64,000 nucleotides of DNA from Pseudomonas panipatensis (lineage in GTDB: Bacteria > Pseudomonadota > Gammaproteobacteria > Pseudomonadales > Pseudomonadaceae): positions 186,001 to 250,000 of the forward strand of contig NZ_FNDS01000005.1 of the NCBI RefSeq assembly GCF_900099785.1, given 5' to 3'. Shown here one piece after another: positions 54,287 through 63,445 of the stretch. A program made the translations under genes and the position numbers. How positions within the stretch are numbered: the first letter of the stretch is position 1; the number at the start of each line of letters is the position of its first letter. The notes under the pieces were generated by a model. It saw only the letters and a list, made by a program, of their open reading frames with translations. It was not told where the DNA came from and did no database searches.

Positions 54287-55158
54287 CGCGGCGCCATCCA
54301 GTCGCCGATCAGTGGCCAGAGCTCCTCGCTGGCGTTGCGCGACAGCACCAGGCGGTTGTGGCTGTAGTCCTCGCGGAAGCCACTGTGCTTGCCGCACAGC
54401 CGACAATCCGCATCGTCGCCGCCGAAGGCTTCCACCAGCGCCTGGCAGCCCGCCGCCGGAGCGATGAAGCGGTCGCCGCTGCCGGCCAGGCCGAGCACCG
54501 GCAGGCGTGCCTCGGCGAGCGAGGCGAGGTAATCGAAGCCGTCCAGGCCGTCGAAGCGACCGCGCAGGTTCCACTGGCACCACTGGCGCATCAGTCGCGC
54601 GCTCTCCGCCTCCGGGCCGATGCTGCGGCGCCGTTGCGGCGCCACGCGGCGGCCGCGCAGCAGCAGGTCGTAGGCGTGGATCAGCAGCCGATGGCGCAGT
54701 GTGCCGCCGGCCGCCGTCGCTTGCGAACCAAGCAGCACCAGCCCGCGCAGGCGCTCGCCGGCCAGGCGAGGATTGCGCGCGGCCCACATCGAGGCGATCA
54801 GCCCGCCGCCGGAATGGCCGATCCAGAACGCCGCCGGCTGGCCGCTGCGCTGGCCGACGGCATCGAGCACCGCCGGCACGTCATGCTCGGCTACCTCGTC
54901 GAAGCTGTGGCGGAACTCGCCGCGATCGCTGCCGCCATGCCCGCGCCAGTCGAACACCCAGCAGGCGAAACCGCGTTCGGCCAACTGCTCGGCCAGGCCC
55001 AGGCAACTGCGGTAGTTGGAGAAGGTGCCATGGGTGAGGATCACCGCCGGGCCTTCGGCGGCGCCGATGCGGTACAGCGCCAGCCGCAGGCCGTCGCGGG
55101 TGCGGATGTGCTCCACGGGGAGCGCGGCGCTGGCGAAGGCGCTGCTGGGGGTTGGCAT
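54283..55158 (-). CDS. Alpha/beta hydrolase
   Basis: A 291-residue hydrolase: VILTHGTFSNYRSCLGLAEQ carries the oxyanion region, FWIGHSGGGLIASMWA the nucleophilic Ser, GSGDRFIAPA the acid, and GKHSGFREDY the His. No signal peptide. Substrate unknown; an esterase or lipase-like role is likely. It is convergent with the mocA-like gene and overlaps it by four bases. rlmG lies 74 bases upstream. Confidence 0.88.
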   Translation of the reverse strand: MPTPSSAFASAALPVEHIRTRDGLRLALYRIGAAEGPAVILTHGTFSNYRSCLGLAEQLAERGFACWVFDWRGHGGSDRGEFRHSFDEVAEHDVPAVLDAVGQRSGQPAAFWIGHSGGGLIASMWAARNPRLAGERLRGLVLLGSQATAAGGTLRHRLLIHAYDLLLRGRRVAPQRRRSIGPEAESARLMRQWCQWNLRGRFDGLDGFDYLASLAEARLPVLGLAGSGDRFIAPAAGCQALVEAFGGDDADCRLCGKHSGFREDYSHNRLVLSRNASEELWPLIGDWMAPR

Positions 55159-55232
55159 GGCAGTGTGTCCTGACTCGCGAAAGGGCTAGAGCATCCTGCT
55201 CCTGGCCACGCCCGCCAGGCAACCGCGGCCGC

Positions 55233-56357
55233 TTACTTGGTCGCTTTAAGCACCACGAATTTCGGATTCGCCGCCACCTGCTCGACGCCGCGGAACAGGC
55301 GTTTGAGCTTGGCGTGGTAGCCGAGGTGGCGATTGCCGACGATCCACAGCTCGCCACCCTTGCGCAGGGCATGGCGGGCCTGCTGGAACATGCGCCAGGC
55401 GAGGAAGTCGCCGACCACCTGCTGCTGGTGGAAGGGCGGGTTGCACAGCACCACGTCGAGCGAGTCCGCCGGCTGTCCGGCGAGGCCGTCGGCGGCGCGG
55501 AACTCCGCGTCGCGCTCGCCGAGGGCGGCACGCCAGTTCGCCTGCGCCGACTGCACGGCCATGAAGGATTCGTCGACCAGCAGGTAGTGCGCCTGCGGGT
55601 TGTCCAGCGCACTGGCGATGGCGAGGATGCCGTTGCCGCAGCCGAGGTCCGCCACTCGCGCCGCGCCCAGGTGTTGCGGCAGGTGCGGGAGGAAGGCGCG
55701 GGTGCCGATGTCCAGGCCTTCGCGGCAGAACAGGTTGGCGTGGTTGAGCAGCTCCAGCGCGGGCTGTTCCACGCGGTAGCGGCTCGGGTAGGGGGAGCGC
55801 GGTGCGCTCTTATCCACAGGCGTGGCGAACAGCAGACGGGCTTTCTTCTCCGCCAGCGAGGCCTGTACCGGGCCGACGTAGGTTTCCAGCAGGTCGCCGG
55901 CGGCGCGCGGCAGGTGCTTGACCATGGCGCCGGCGATCACCCGCGCGCCCGGCGCCAGCCGCCCGTGCAGGCGGATCAGTTGCTCCTCCAGCAGGGCCAG
56001 GGTCTTGGGCACACGGATCAGCACCAGGTCGAAGGGCCCGGCGGGCGTCTCGCTGGCTGGCACGAACGTCACCGCGTCGGCGGCCAGGGCGTTGCGTGCG
56101 AGGTTCTTCTGCAGGGCCAGGGCGGCGAGGAAGGAGTCGCCGCTGCTGGTCACCCGGGCCTGGCCGGCGAGGCTGGCGGCGAGGGCACCGAAGCCATCGT
56201 TGAGCACCAGCACCCGGCTGTCGGCGTTCAGGCCGTCGGCGGCGACCTGGCGCAGCAGGTATTCATCGGCGGCGTCGAAGGCCTGCAAGGGGTCGTTCGG
56301 CTGCTCCGGCTGGCGGATCAGGTCGAGCTGGGAAAAGGCGCTGGAAAATATAGGCAT
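55233..56357 (-). CDS. rlmG: 23S rRNA (G1835-N2) methyltransferase
   Basis: A 374-residue two-domain protein, the length of E. coli RlmG. The C-terminal catalytic half has ARVADLGCGNGILAIASALD for SAM and VLCNPPFHQQQVV as the NPPF target-base motif. The N-terminal half is the inactive methyltransferase-like domain (SRVLVLNDGFGALAASLAGQ). ATG at 56357 gives the usual start PIFSSAFSQLDLIR. It is divergent from fpr with 71 bases between. Confidence 0.92.
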   Translation of the reverse strand: MPIFSSAFSQLDLIRQPEQPNDPLQAFDAADEYLLRQVAADGLNADSRVLVLNDGFGALAASLAGQARVTSSGDSFLAALALQKNLARNALAADAVTFVPASETPAGPFDLVLIRVPKTLALLEEQLIRLHGRLAPGARVIAGAMVKHLPRAAGDLLETYVGPVQASLAEKKARLLFATPVDKSAPRSPYPSRYRVEQPALELLNHANLFCREGLDIGTRAFLPHLPQHLGAARVADLGCGNGILAIASALDNPQAHYLLVDESFMAVQSAQANWRAALGERDAEFRAADGLAGQPADSLDVVLCNPPFHQQQVVGDFLAWRMFQQARHALRKGGELWIVGNRHLGYHAKLKRLFRGVEQVAANPKFVVLKATK

Positions 56358-56428
56358 ATGAACTGGCGGTGTTTCTCGGCCCCTCGATGCGAGAGACTTG
56401 TACAAAGCTTTTGGATTGGGAGCGGAGT

Positions 56429-57205
56429 ATGACCGCCAGCGAAGAGAAGTTCACCCGTCAGACGTTGCTCGATGTGCAGCCGCTGACCCCCAGCCTGTTC
56501 ACCCTGCGCACCACCCGCGACGCCGGCTTCCGCTTCCGCGCCGGGCAGTTCGCGCGCCTCGGCGTGTACAAAGCGAGCGGCAGCATCGCCTGGCGCGCCT
56601 ACTCGATGGTTTCGGCGCCGCACGACGAGTTCCTCGAATTCTTCTCCATCGTGGTGCCGGGCGGCGAGTTCACCAGCGAGCTGAGCCAATTGCGCGAAGG
56701 CGACCAGTTGCTGGTGGATCGCCAGGCGTTCGGCTTCCTCACCCTCGATCGCTTCGTCGATGGCCGCGACCTCTGGCTGCTGGCCACCGGCACCGGGCTG
56801 GCGCCGTTCCTGTCGATTCTCCAGGACTTCGAGGTGTGGGAGCGCTTCGACAGCATCAAGCTGGTCTACAGCGTGCGCGAGGCCCGCGAGCTGGCCTACC
56901 GCGAGCTGATCGCCGGGCTGGCGCAGCGCGACTACCTGGCGGACTACGCGCACAAGCTGCAGTTCATCCCGCTGGTGACCCGCGAGCAGGTGCCGGGTTG
57001 CCTGGGCGGGCGGATCACCACGCTGATCGAGAACGGCGAACTGGAACGCGCCGCCGGCCTGGCGCTGAGCCCCGAGCATTCGCGGGTGATGCTCTGCGGC
57101 AACCCGCAGATGATCGAAGACACCCGTGCGGTGCTCAAGGCGCGCGGCATGAACCTGGCGCTGACGCGCAAGCCGGGGCAGGTGGCGGTGGAGAATTACT
57201 GGTAA
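56429..57205 (+). CDS. fpr: Ferredoxin/flavodoxin-NADP+ reductase
   Basis: A 258-residue flavoprotein: FAD is bound by WRAYSMVSAPHDE, NADP by LLATGTGLAPFLSIL, and the C terminus ends VENYW as in other Pseudomonas Fpr proteins. It exchanges electrons between NADPH and ferredoxin or flavodoxin and is linked to oxidative-stress response. GGAGCGGAGT precedes the ATG at 56429. Confidence 0.94.
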   Translation: MTASEEKFTRQTLLDVQPLTPSLFTLRTTRDAGFRFRAGQFARLGVYKASGSIAWRAYSMVSAPHDEFLEFFSIVVPGGEFTSELSQLREGDQLLVDRQAFGFLTLDRFVDGRDLWLLATGTGLAPFLSILQDFEVWERFDSIKLVYSVREARELAYRELIAGLAQRDYLADYAHKLQFIPLVTREQVPGCLGGRITTLIENGELERAAGLALSPEHSRVMLCGNPQMIEDTRAVLKARGMNLALTRKPGQVAVENYW

Positions 57206-57214
57206 ACGGCCATG

Positions 57215-57236
57215 AAAAAGGGCCCCTTTGGGGCCC
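57215..57236 (-). terminator. Terminator of mscL
   Basis: Read on the minus strand: GGGCCCC, loop AAA, GGGGCCC, then TTTTT. It lies 21 bases after the mscL stop and 9 bases after the convergent fpr stop. Confidence 0.85.
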
Positions 57237-57257
57237 TGTCGGTGTTGCTCGCCGTGC

Positions 57258-57662
57258 TCAGGGCTTGTTCTGCTGGTTCTTCAACAGGTCACGGATTTCG
57301 CTGAGCAGTTCCTGCTCCTTGGTCGGCGCGGCCGGCGCCACCGCTTCTTCGCGCTTGAAGCGGTTGATCGCCTTGATGCCGAGGAAGATGGCGAAGGCGA
57401 CGATCAGGAAGTCCAGGCAGGTCTGGATGAACTTGCCGTAGGCCATTACCACGGCCGGCGCCTTGCCCTCGGCGGCCTTGAGGGTGATCGCCAGGTCGGA
57501 GAAGTCCACCCCGCCGATCAGCAGGCCGATCGGCGGCATGATCACATCGCCGACGAAAGACGTGACTATCTTGCCGAAGGCGGCGCCGATGATGATACCG
57601 ACGGCCATGTCGACCACATTGCCCTTGACGGCGAAGGCCTTGAATTCGCTTAGCAGACTCAT
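57258..57662 (-). CDS. mscL: Large-conductance mechanosensitive channel
   Basis: A 134-residue channel protein: [20 protein letters not shown] then [20 protein letters not shown] is the first membrane helix, [20 protein letters not shown] the second, and [16 protein letters not shown] the C-terminal bundle helix. It opens under membrane tension to release solutes on osmotic downshock. The ATG at 57662 fits the family length; the longer open frame is not family-like. Confidence 0.96.
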   Translation of the reverse strand: MSLLSEFKAFAVKGNVVDMAVGIIIGAAFGKIVTSFVGDVIMPPIGLLIGGVDFSDLAITLKAAEGKAPAVVMAYGKFIQTCLDFLIVAFAIFLGIKAINRFKREEAVAPAAPTKEQELLSEIRDLLKNQQNKP

Positions 57663-57843
57663 GCACAGACTCCTTTCAGAAGAGGGGGGACAGGGGCAGT
57701 TTAGCGGTCGCGCCGCGCTGCGGCAGCATAGACCCGCGGGCGCGGAAAAATTCCCCCATGACGCGGCATGACCGGCGGTTCTGGGCGAATGACGGCGGTG
57801 GGCTAGGCTGAAAAGGTCATCCACCCAACCCAGGAGGTCCGCC

Positions 57844-58086
57844 ATGCCGCTAGAGCACCATCCATTGGCCCGGGAGTTCCCCGATCACCGTGCCCGGCTC
57901 GCCAAACTCTTCGAGGAAGACAGCAACTTCGCCCGCCTCGCCGGCACCTACGAGGCGCTCGACCGGCGGATATTCGAGGTCGAGGATGGCCGCGCGGCGC
58001 TCGATGACCTCGCGCTCAACAGCCTCAAACTGCAACGCGTGACGCTCAAGGACGAGATCGCCGAACTCCTGCAGCGACCCGCCTGA
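57844..58086 (+). CDS. YdcH-like DUF465 protein
   Basis: An 80-residue helical protein: [20 protein letters not shown] then [20 protein letters not shown] is the DUF465 motif. Function is unknown in all family members. CAGGAGG precedes the ATG. A second protein of similar size and helical form starts 76 bases downstream. Confidence 0.85.
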   Translation: MPLEHHPLAREFPDHRARLAKLFEEDSNFARLAGTYEALDRRIFEVEDGRAALDDLALNSLKLQRVTLKDEIAELLQRPA

Positions 58087-58162
58087 GCTTGACCCGAGTC
58101 AAGGGTCTTATGAGGGGCCAGGCGTAGGCTCCTGTCATCTATTTCCTGCTGGTGTTCATACC

Positions 58163-58405
58163 ATGCGTAAAGAGCCGCGTTTGTTGAGCAAGACTGCCCG
58201 CCCCGCCCTCAAGGACACTGTCGATCCGCGCCAGGTGCAGGAGCGCCTGGTGCGCCTGAAGCTGCAGTACGAATTGCTGGACCAGCGCATCAGTCGGGTG
58301 GAGGAGGGCGTCGAGCGCCCCGAATCCACCCTGGCGGCCCTGCGCATGCGCCGTGAAGGCCTGCGCTACGACATGGAGTGCCAGTACCGCCGCCTGGCGG
58401 GCTGA
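58163..58405 (+). CDS. Second YdcH-like small helical protein
   Basis: An 80-residue, strongly charged helical protein: RKEPRLLSKTARPALKDTVD, then RLVRLKLQYELLDQRISRVE. The LLDQRISRVEEG segment parallels [12 protein letters not shown] in the previous gene, so the two may be distant paralogues. The N-terminal DUF465 motif is missing. radA follows after 54 bases. Confidence 0.7.
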   Translation: MRKEPRLLSKTARPALKDTVDPRQVQERLVRLKLQYELLDQRISRVEEGVERPESTLAALRMRREGLRYDMECQYRRLAG

Positions 58406-58459
58406 AGCACCGGCGCCGACAGGCTATGATGCGGGCTTTGTCTTCGACGGAGTCCGCCC

Positions 58460-59824
58460 ATGGCCAAGGCCAAGCGCTTGTATGGCTGCACCGAGTGCGG
58501 CGCCACCTTCCCCAAGTGGGCCGGGCAGTGCGCTGACTGCGGGGCCTGGAACACCCTGGTCGAAACCGTCGTGGAAAGCGCCCCGAGTGGCGCTTCCGGG
58601 CGTGGCGGCTGGGCTGGCCAGCAGGCCAACATCAAGACCCTGGCGGAAGTCAGCGTCGAGGAGATGCCACGTTTCAGCACCGCGTCCGCCGAACTCGACC
58701 GGGTTCTGGGCGGCGGCCTGGTGGATGGCTCGGTGGTGCTCATCGGCGGCGATCCCGGCATCGGCAAGTCGACCATCCTCCTGCAGACCCTGTGCAACAT
58801 CGCCAGCCGCATGCCGGCGCTCTACGTCACTGGCGAGGAGTCGCAGCAGCAGGTGGCCATGCGCGCCCGGCGCCTGGGGCTGCCGGAAGACAAGCTCAAG
58901 GTCATGACCGAGACCAGCATCGAAAGCATCATCGCCACGGCGCGCCACGAGCAGCCCAAGGTGATGGTGATCGACTCGATCCAGACCATCTTCACCGAAC
59001 AACTGCAATCCGCCCCCGGCGGCGTCGCCCAGGTGCGCGAGAGCGCCGCGTTGCTGGTGCGTTTCGCCAAGCAGAGCGGCACGGCGATCTTCCTCGTCGG
59101 CCACGTCACCAAGGAAGGCGCCCTGGCCGGTCCGCGGGTGCTCGAACACATGGTCGACACCGTGCTCTATTTCGAGGGTGAATCCGACGGCCGCCTGCGC
59201 TTGTTGCGGGCGGTGAAGAACCGCTTCGGCGCGGTCAACGAGCTGGGCGTGTTCGCCATGACCGACCGTGGCCTGAAGGAAGTCTCCAACCCCTCGGCGA
59301 TCTTCCTCACCCGCGCCCAGGAGTCGGTGTCCGGCAGCGTGGTCATGGCCACCTGGGAAGGCTCGCGACCGATGCTGGTGGAGGTGCAGGCGCTGGTCGA
59401 CACCAGTCACCTGGCCAACCCGCGGCGAGTCACCCTGGGCCTGGATCAGAACCGCCTGGCCATGCTGCTGGCGGTGCTGCACCGCCACGGCGGCATTCCC
59501 ACCTATGACCAGGACGTGTTCCTCAACGTGGTGGGTGGCGTGAAGGTGCTGGAGACGGCTTCCGACCTGGCGCTGATGGCGGCGGTGATGTCGAGCCTGC
59601 GCAACCGCCCGCTGGATCACCAGTTGCTGGTGTTCGGCGAGGTCGGCCTGTCCGGCGAGGTGCGCCCGGTGCCCAGTGGCCAGGAGCGCCTGAAGGAGGC
59701 GGCCAAGCATGGTTTCAAGCGCGCCATCGTGCCCAAGGGCAATGCGCCCAAGGAAGCGCCGGCGGGCTTGCAGGTGATCGCGGTGACGCGCTTGGAACAG
59801 GCGCTGGACGCCCTGTTCGAATAG
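58460..59824 (+). CDS. radA: DNA repair protein RadA/Sms
   Basis: A 454-residue RecA-like ATPase. An N-terminal zinc finger (CTECGATFPKWAGQCADC) is followed by Walker A GGDPGIGKSTILLQ, Walker B VMVIDSIQTIF, and the RadA-specific KNRFGAVNELG. The C-terminal Lon-like domain includes LFGEVGLSGEVRPVP in near form. RadA drives branch migration in recombination. Length matches the family. Confidence 0.96.
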   Translation: MAKAKRLYGCTECGATFPKWAGQCADCGAWNTLVETVVESAPSGASGRGGWAGQQANIKTLAEVSVEEMPRFSTASAELDRVLGGGLVDGSVVLIGGDPGIGKSTILLQTLCNIASRMPALYVTGEESQQQVAMRARRLGLPEDKLKVMTETSIESIIATARHEQPKVMVIDSIQTIFTEQLQSAPGGVAQVRESAALLVRFAKQSGTAIFLVGHVTKEGALAGPRVLEHMVDTVLYFEGESDGRLRLLRAVKNRFGAVNELGVFAMTDRGLKEVSNPSAIFLTRAQESVSGSVVMATWEGSRPMLVEVQALVDTSHLANPRRVTLGLDQNRLAMLLAVLHRHGGIPTYDQDVFLNVVGGVKVLETASDLALMAAVMSSLRNRPLDHQLLVFGEVGLSGEVRPVPSGQERLKEAAKHGFKRAIVPKGNAPKEAPAGLQVIAVTRLEQALDALFE

Positions 59825-59842
59825 CCGGCCGGGGCTGGCGCC

Positions 59843-60211
59843 TCAGGACTCGCCGAGCAGCGCCAGCTCGCGTTCCAGCAGGCTCTCGTCGCCGAGGTTC
59901 AGCTCCACCAGGCGCCGCAGGTGGCTGATCGAGTCCAGGTCGATATGCCGGCAGGTGAATCCGAGCAGGCCTTCGCGTTCCCAGGCCAGGTCCGCGTCCA
60001 TGTAGACGTTGACGTCGAAGCCCAGGTAGATGCGTACCTGGAACGGCTGCGACGCATCGCCACGCCAGGCCTCCGGCCGCTCCGCCAGCAGCCCCTGCAG
60101 GGACAGATCCTGCAGTACCACTTTCCAGCGCTGCTCGCCTTGGCTGATTTCCGTGCCGGCATCGAAGGCGACACGCTGGAAGCGCCGCCGCTCGGCGTGT
60201 TGCTCACTCAT
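59843..60211 (-). CDS. PilZ-domain protein
   Basis: A 122-residue protein with the c-di-GMP-binding pattern at its start ([17 protein letters not shown], an RxxxR motif) and further on [15 protein letters not shown] (in place of DxSxxG). It should bind cyclic di-GMP and pass the signal to an unknown partner. It is convergent with radA, 18 bases apart. A GGDEF-domain gene sits at the other end of the window. Confidence 0.88.
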   Translation of the reverse strand: MSEQHAERRRFQRVAFDAGTEISQGEQRWKVVLQDLSLQGLLAERPEAWRGDASQPFQVRIYLGFDVNVYMDADLAWEREGLLGFTCRHIDLDSISHLRRLVELNLGDESLLERELALLGES

Positions 60212-60386
60212 CTCGGGGCTCCTGGAACGTTCTCGTTCGCCACACTATAGCCAAGCCAACGGCCTGTCGTCAGACAGGCGTCACGGAGAATTCCCCGCTG
60301 TCTTGAGGGGGTATCGATTTGACAGCACCCCACCCCTCGCCAAAGCTCCATACGCTGAACCAACATTTTTCTGCGGAGTGCGGAGC

Positions 60387-60893
60387 ATGGACAAAAAAAC
60401 ACTGAGCAAGGGTTTGATCTTCGCGGTACTGAGCGCCGCCAGCCTGTTGGCGCAAGCCGAGGATGCCGAAGGCAAGGGGTGCGGTTGGGGCAACATGGTC
60501 TTCGACGGGCAGCGCGGCCTGATTCCGCACCTGCTGGCAACCACCACCAACGCCACCTCGGGCAACGCCACCTTCGGCCTGACCTCCGGCACCAACGGCT
60601 GCGATGCCAACGCCCGTATCGGTTACGGCGGCCGCTCGATCTTCGCCATGAACGGCATGCTCGACAACATCGCTGAGGACATGGCCAAGGGCCGCGGGGA
60701 AGCCCTGGACGCCTATGCCACCCTGCTCGGTATCGAGGTCAAGGATCGCGATCACTTCGCCCAGGTCACCCATCAGCACTTCGCTGAGATCTTCGCCAGC
60801 AAAGACGCCACCGGTGAACAGGTCTACCACAACACGCTGGCGGTCATGCAGCGTGACCAGGTGCTGGCGCGCTACGCCAAGCAACCGGCCTGA
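60387..60893 (+). CDS. DUF3015 secreted protein
   Basis: A 168-residue protein with a signal peptide (TLSKGLIFAVLSAASLLAQA). The mature part begins EDAEGKGCGWGNMVFDGQRG and contains TSGTNGCDANARIGYGGRS, matching DUF3015, a family of small periplasmic or outer-membrane proteins of unknown role. Two conserved cysteines could bond. GGAGTGCGGAGC precedes the ATG. A bidirectional terminator follows. Confidence 0.88.
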   Translation: MDKKTLSKGLIFAVLSAASLLAQAEDAEGKGCGWGNMVFDGQRGLIPHLLATTTNATSGNATFGLTSGTNGCDANARIGYGGRSIFAMNGMLDNIAEDMAKGRGEALDAYATLLGIEVKDRDHFAQVTHQHFAEIFASKDATGEQVYHNTLAVMQRDQVLARYAKQPA

Positions 60894-60910
60894 CCGTTAC
60901 CTGGCTCTGA

Positions 60911-60936
60911 AAAAACCCGCCGCAAGGCGGGTTTTT
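60911..60936. terminator. Bidirectional terminator after DUF3015 gene
   Basis: AAAAA-CCCGCC, loop GCAA, GGCGGG-TTTTT, 17 bases after the stop. The A- and T-runs on each side allow use from both strands. Confidence 0.88.
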
Positions 60937-61082
60937 CTTACCCGTAGCAAGGCGCTTCGCCGCTTCGGCGAGGCGGAAATATCCCTGTAAGGGCTCTAGA
61001 CTAAGGTCGTATAAATGGTTCGTGGTAAAGGACTAAAATTTTTACTGCGAATTCTCGCCTTCAATCTGTCGGAAGCCTCGCC

Positions 61083-63149
61083 ATGAACAATAACAATAGC
61101 CCGCTACGTCATATCGCCTGGGCGATAGTGGCGATAGTCGGAGCCTGTGCCTTAGGAGTCGTGGCCCTGCGCCGCGGCGAAGCCATCAACGCGCTCTGGA
61201 TCGTCGTTGCGGCGGTCGCCATCTATCTGGTCGCCTACCGCTACTACAGCCTGTTCATCGCCGACAAGGTGATGCAACTGGACCCGGCTCGGGCAACGCC
61301 CGCCGTCATCAATAACGACGGCCTGGATTACGTCCCGACCAACAAGCACATCCTCTTCGGTCACCACTTCGCCGCCATCGCCGGCGCCGGTCCGCTGGTC
61401 GGTCCGGTGCTCGCCGCGCAGATGGGCTACCTGCCCGGCACGCTCTGGCTGATCGCCGGCGTGGTGCTCGCGGGGGCGGTGCAGGACTTCATGGTGCTGT
61501 TCATCTCGACCCGTCGCAACGGCCGCTCGCTGGGCGAGCTGGTTCGCGAGGAAATGGGCCAGGTGGCGGGGACCATCGCGCTGTTCGGCGCCTTCCTGAT
61601 CATGATCATCATCCTCGCCGTGCTCGCGCTGATCGTGGTGAAGGCCCTGGCCGGCAGCCCGTGGGGCATGTTCACGGTGATGGCGACCATCCCGATCGCC
61701 ATCCTCATGGGCCTGTACATGCGCTATGTGCGCCCGGGCGCCATCGGCGAAATCTCCGTAATCGGCGTGGCGCTGCTGCTGGGCTCGATCTGGCTCGGCG
61801 GGCAGATCGCCGCCAGTCCCGAATGGGCGCCAGTGTTCAGCTACACCGGCGTGCAGATCACCTGGCTGCTGATCGGCTATGGAGCGGTCGCTTCGGTATT
61901 GCCGGTGTGGCTGCTGCTGGCGCCGCGCGATTACCTGTCGACCTTCCTCAAGATCGGCACCATCATCGCCCTGGCCATCGGCATCCTGATCGTCATGCCG
62001 CAACTGAAGATGCCGGCCCTGACCCAGTTCACCGACGGCACCGGCCCGGTGTGGAAAGGCGGTCTGTTCCCCTTCCTGTTCATCACCATCGCCTGCGGCG
62101 CGGTGTCCGGCTTCCACGCGCTGATCGCTTCGGGCACCACGCCCAAGCTGCTCAGCCGCGAACCCGATGCCCGCTACATCGGCTATGGCGGCATGCTCAT
62201 GGAGTCCTTCGTGGCGATCATGGCGATCGTCGCGGCCTCGGTGATCGAGCCGGGCGTCTACTTCGCCATGAACAGCCCGCCGGCCGTGGTCGGCACCGAC
62301 GTGGCCGCGGTGGCGACGACCGTCAGCAACTGGGGCTTCGCCATTTCGCCCGAGGTGCTCACGCAGACCGCCAAGGACATCGGCGAAACCACCATCCTGG
62401 CCCGTGCCGGTGGTGCGCCGACCCTCGCGGTGGGGATCGCGCAGATCCTCCACAGCGTGCTGCCGGGTGAGAACACCATGGCCTTCTGGTACCACTTCGC
62501 GATCCTCTTCGAGGCGCTGTTCATCCTCACCGCGGTGGACGCCGGCACCCGCGCCGGGCGCTTCATGCTGCAGGACCTGCTGGGCAATTTCGTGCCGGCA
62601 CTGAAGAAGACCGACTCCTGGACCGCCAACATCATCGGTACCGGTGGTTGCGTGGCGCTGTGGGGCTGGCTGCTGTACCAGGGCGTGGTCGATCCGCTGG
62701 GCGGCATCAACACCTTGTGGCCGCTGTTCGGCATCTCCAACCAGATGCTCGCCGGTATCGCACTGATGCTGTCCACCGTGGTGCTGATCAAGATGAAGCG
62801 CCAGCAGTACGTCTGGGTGACCATGCTGCCGGCTGCCTGGCTGCTGATCTGCACCTCGACCGCGGGGCTGATCAAGCTCTTCGACTCCAACCCGGCCGTG
62901 GGCTTCATCGCTCTTGCCAACAAGTACGGCGCCGCGCTGGACGCCGGGCAGATCCTGGCTCCGGCCAAGGACATCGGCCAGATGAAGACGGTGATGATGA
63001 ACTCCTACATCAATGCCGGACTGACCGTGCTCTTCCTGCTGGTGGTGTTCAGCATCCTGATTTACGCGATCAAGACCGGCACGGCAGCCTGGAGCAAGCC
63101 GGAACGCACCGACAAGGAAGCGCCGTTCCAGTCGATCCCGGAAGCCTGA
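61083..63149 (+). CDS. cstA: Carbon starvation protein CstA
   Basis: A 688-residue membrane transporter with many hydrophobic segments. YVPTNKHILFGHHFAAIAGA, then GPLVGPVLAAQMGYLPG and VSGFHALIASGTTPKLL are CstA signatures. The family takes up pyruvate or peptides under carbon limitation; in pseudomonads its expression depends on CbrAB, but no site for that is identified here. The ybdD-like gene follows after 15 bases, the usual partner. Confidence 0.95.
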   Translation: MNNNNSPLRHIAWAIVAIVGACALGVVALRRGEAINALWIVVAAVAIYLVAYRYYSLFIADKVMQLDPARATPAVINNDGLDYVPTNKHILFGHHFAAIAGAGPLVGPVLAAQMGYLPGTLWLIAGVVLAGAVQDFMVLFISTRRNGRSLGELVREEMGQVAGTIALFGAFLIMIIILAVLALIVVKALAGSPWGMFTVMATIPIAILMGLYMRYVRPGAIGEISVIGVALLLGSIWLGGQIAASPEWAPVFSYTGVQITWLLIGYGAVASVLPVWLLLAPRDYLSTFLKIGTIIALAIGILIVMPQLKMPALTQFTDGTGPVWKGGLFPFLFITIACGAVSGFHALIASGTTPKLLSREPDARYIGYGGMLMESFVAIMAIVAASVIEPGVYFAMNSPPAVVGTDVAAVATTVSNWGFAISPEVLTQTAKDIGETTILARAGGAPTLAVGIAQILHSVLPGENTMAFWYHFAILFEALFILTAVDAGTRAGRFMLQDLLGNFVPALKKTDSWTANIIGTGGCVALWGWLLYQGVVDPLGGINTLWPLFGISNQMLAGIALMLSTVVLIKMKRQQYVWVTMLPAAWLLICTSTAGLIKLFDSNPAVGFIALANKYGAALDAGQILAPAKDIGQMKTVMMNSYINAGLTVLFLLVVFSILIYAIKTGTAAWSKPERTDKEAPFQSIPEA

Positions 63150-63164
63150 TGCAGGAGGTGATCC

Positions 63165-63368
63165 ATGTTCAATGACCTCAGCCGCATGGGTAAGTATCTC
63201 GGGCAGGCCGCGCGCATGCTGGTCGGCATGCCCGACTACGACACCTACGTCGAGCACATGCGCAGCAAGCACCCGGACAAGCCGGTGATGACCTACAAGG
63301 AGTTCTTCCGCGAGCGCCAGGAAGCGCGTTACGGCGGCGGCAAGGGGCGTCCGATCCGTTGTTGTTGA
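63165..63368 (+). CDS. YbdD/YjiX-family small protein
   Basis: A 67-residue protein: [20 protein letters not shown], then [20 protein letters not shown] and a C-terminal [11 protein letters not shown]. It matches the DUF466 family encoded after cstA or btsT, where it is needed for transport. GGAGGTGATCC is a very strong ribosome site. The next gene is of the YjiA family, also the usual neighbour. Confidence 0.92.
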   Translation: MFNDLSRMGKYLGQAARMLVGMPDYDTYVEHMRSKHPDKPVMTYKEFFRERQEARYGGGKGRPIRCC

Positions 63369-63390
63369 ACGGGTCGATCGGTGTATAAGG

Positions 63391-63421
63391 AAACGGGCCG
63401 CGAGCGATCGCGGCCCGTTTT
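63391..63421 (+). terminator. Rho-independent terminator after ybdD-like gene
   Basis: ACGGGCCGCGA, loop GCGA, TCGCGGCCCGT, then TTTT. Eleven perfect pairs. It lies 25 bases before the yjiA-like ATG and may only partly stop transcription into that gene. Confidence 0.85.
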
Positions 63422-63445
63422 CATTTCCCTGCCTGGATATTTCCC

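Noticed and set aside
61152-63272. A 706-codon open frame antisense to cstA
   Set aside because: Same GC effect. cstA and the ybdD-like gene explain the region fully.
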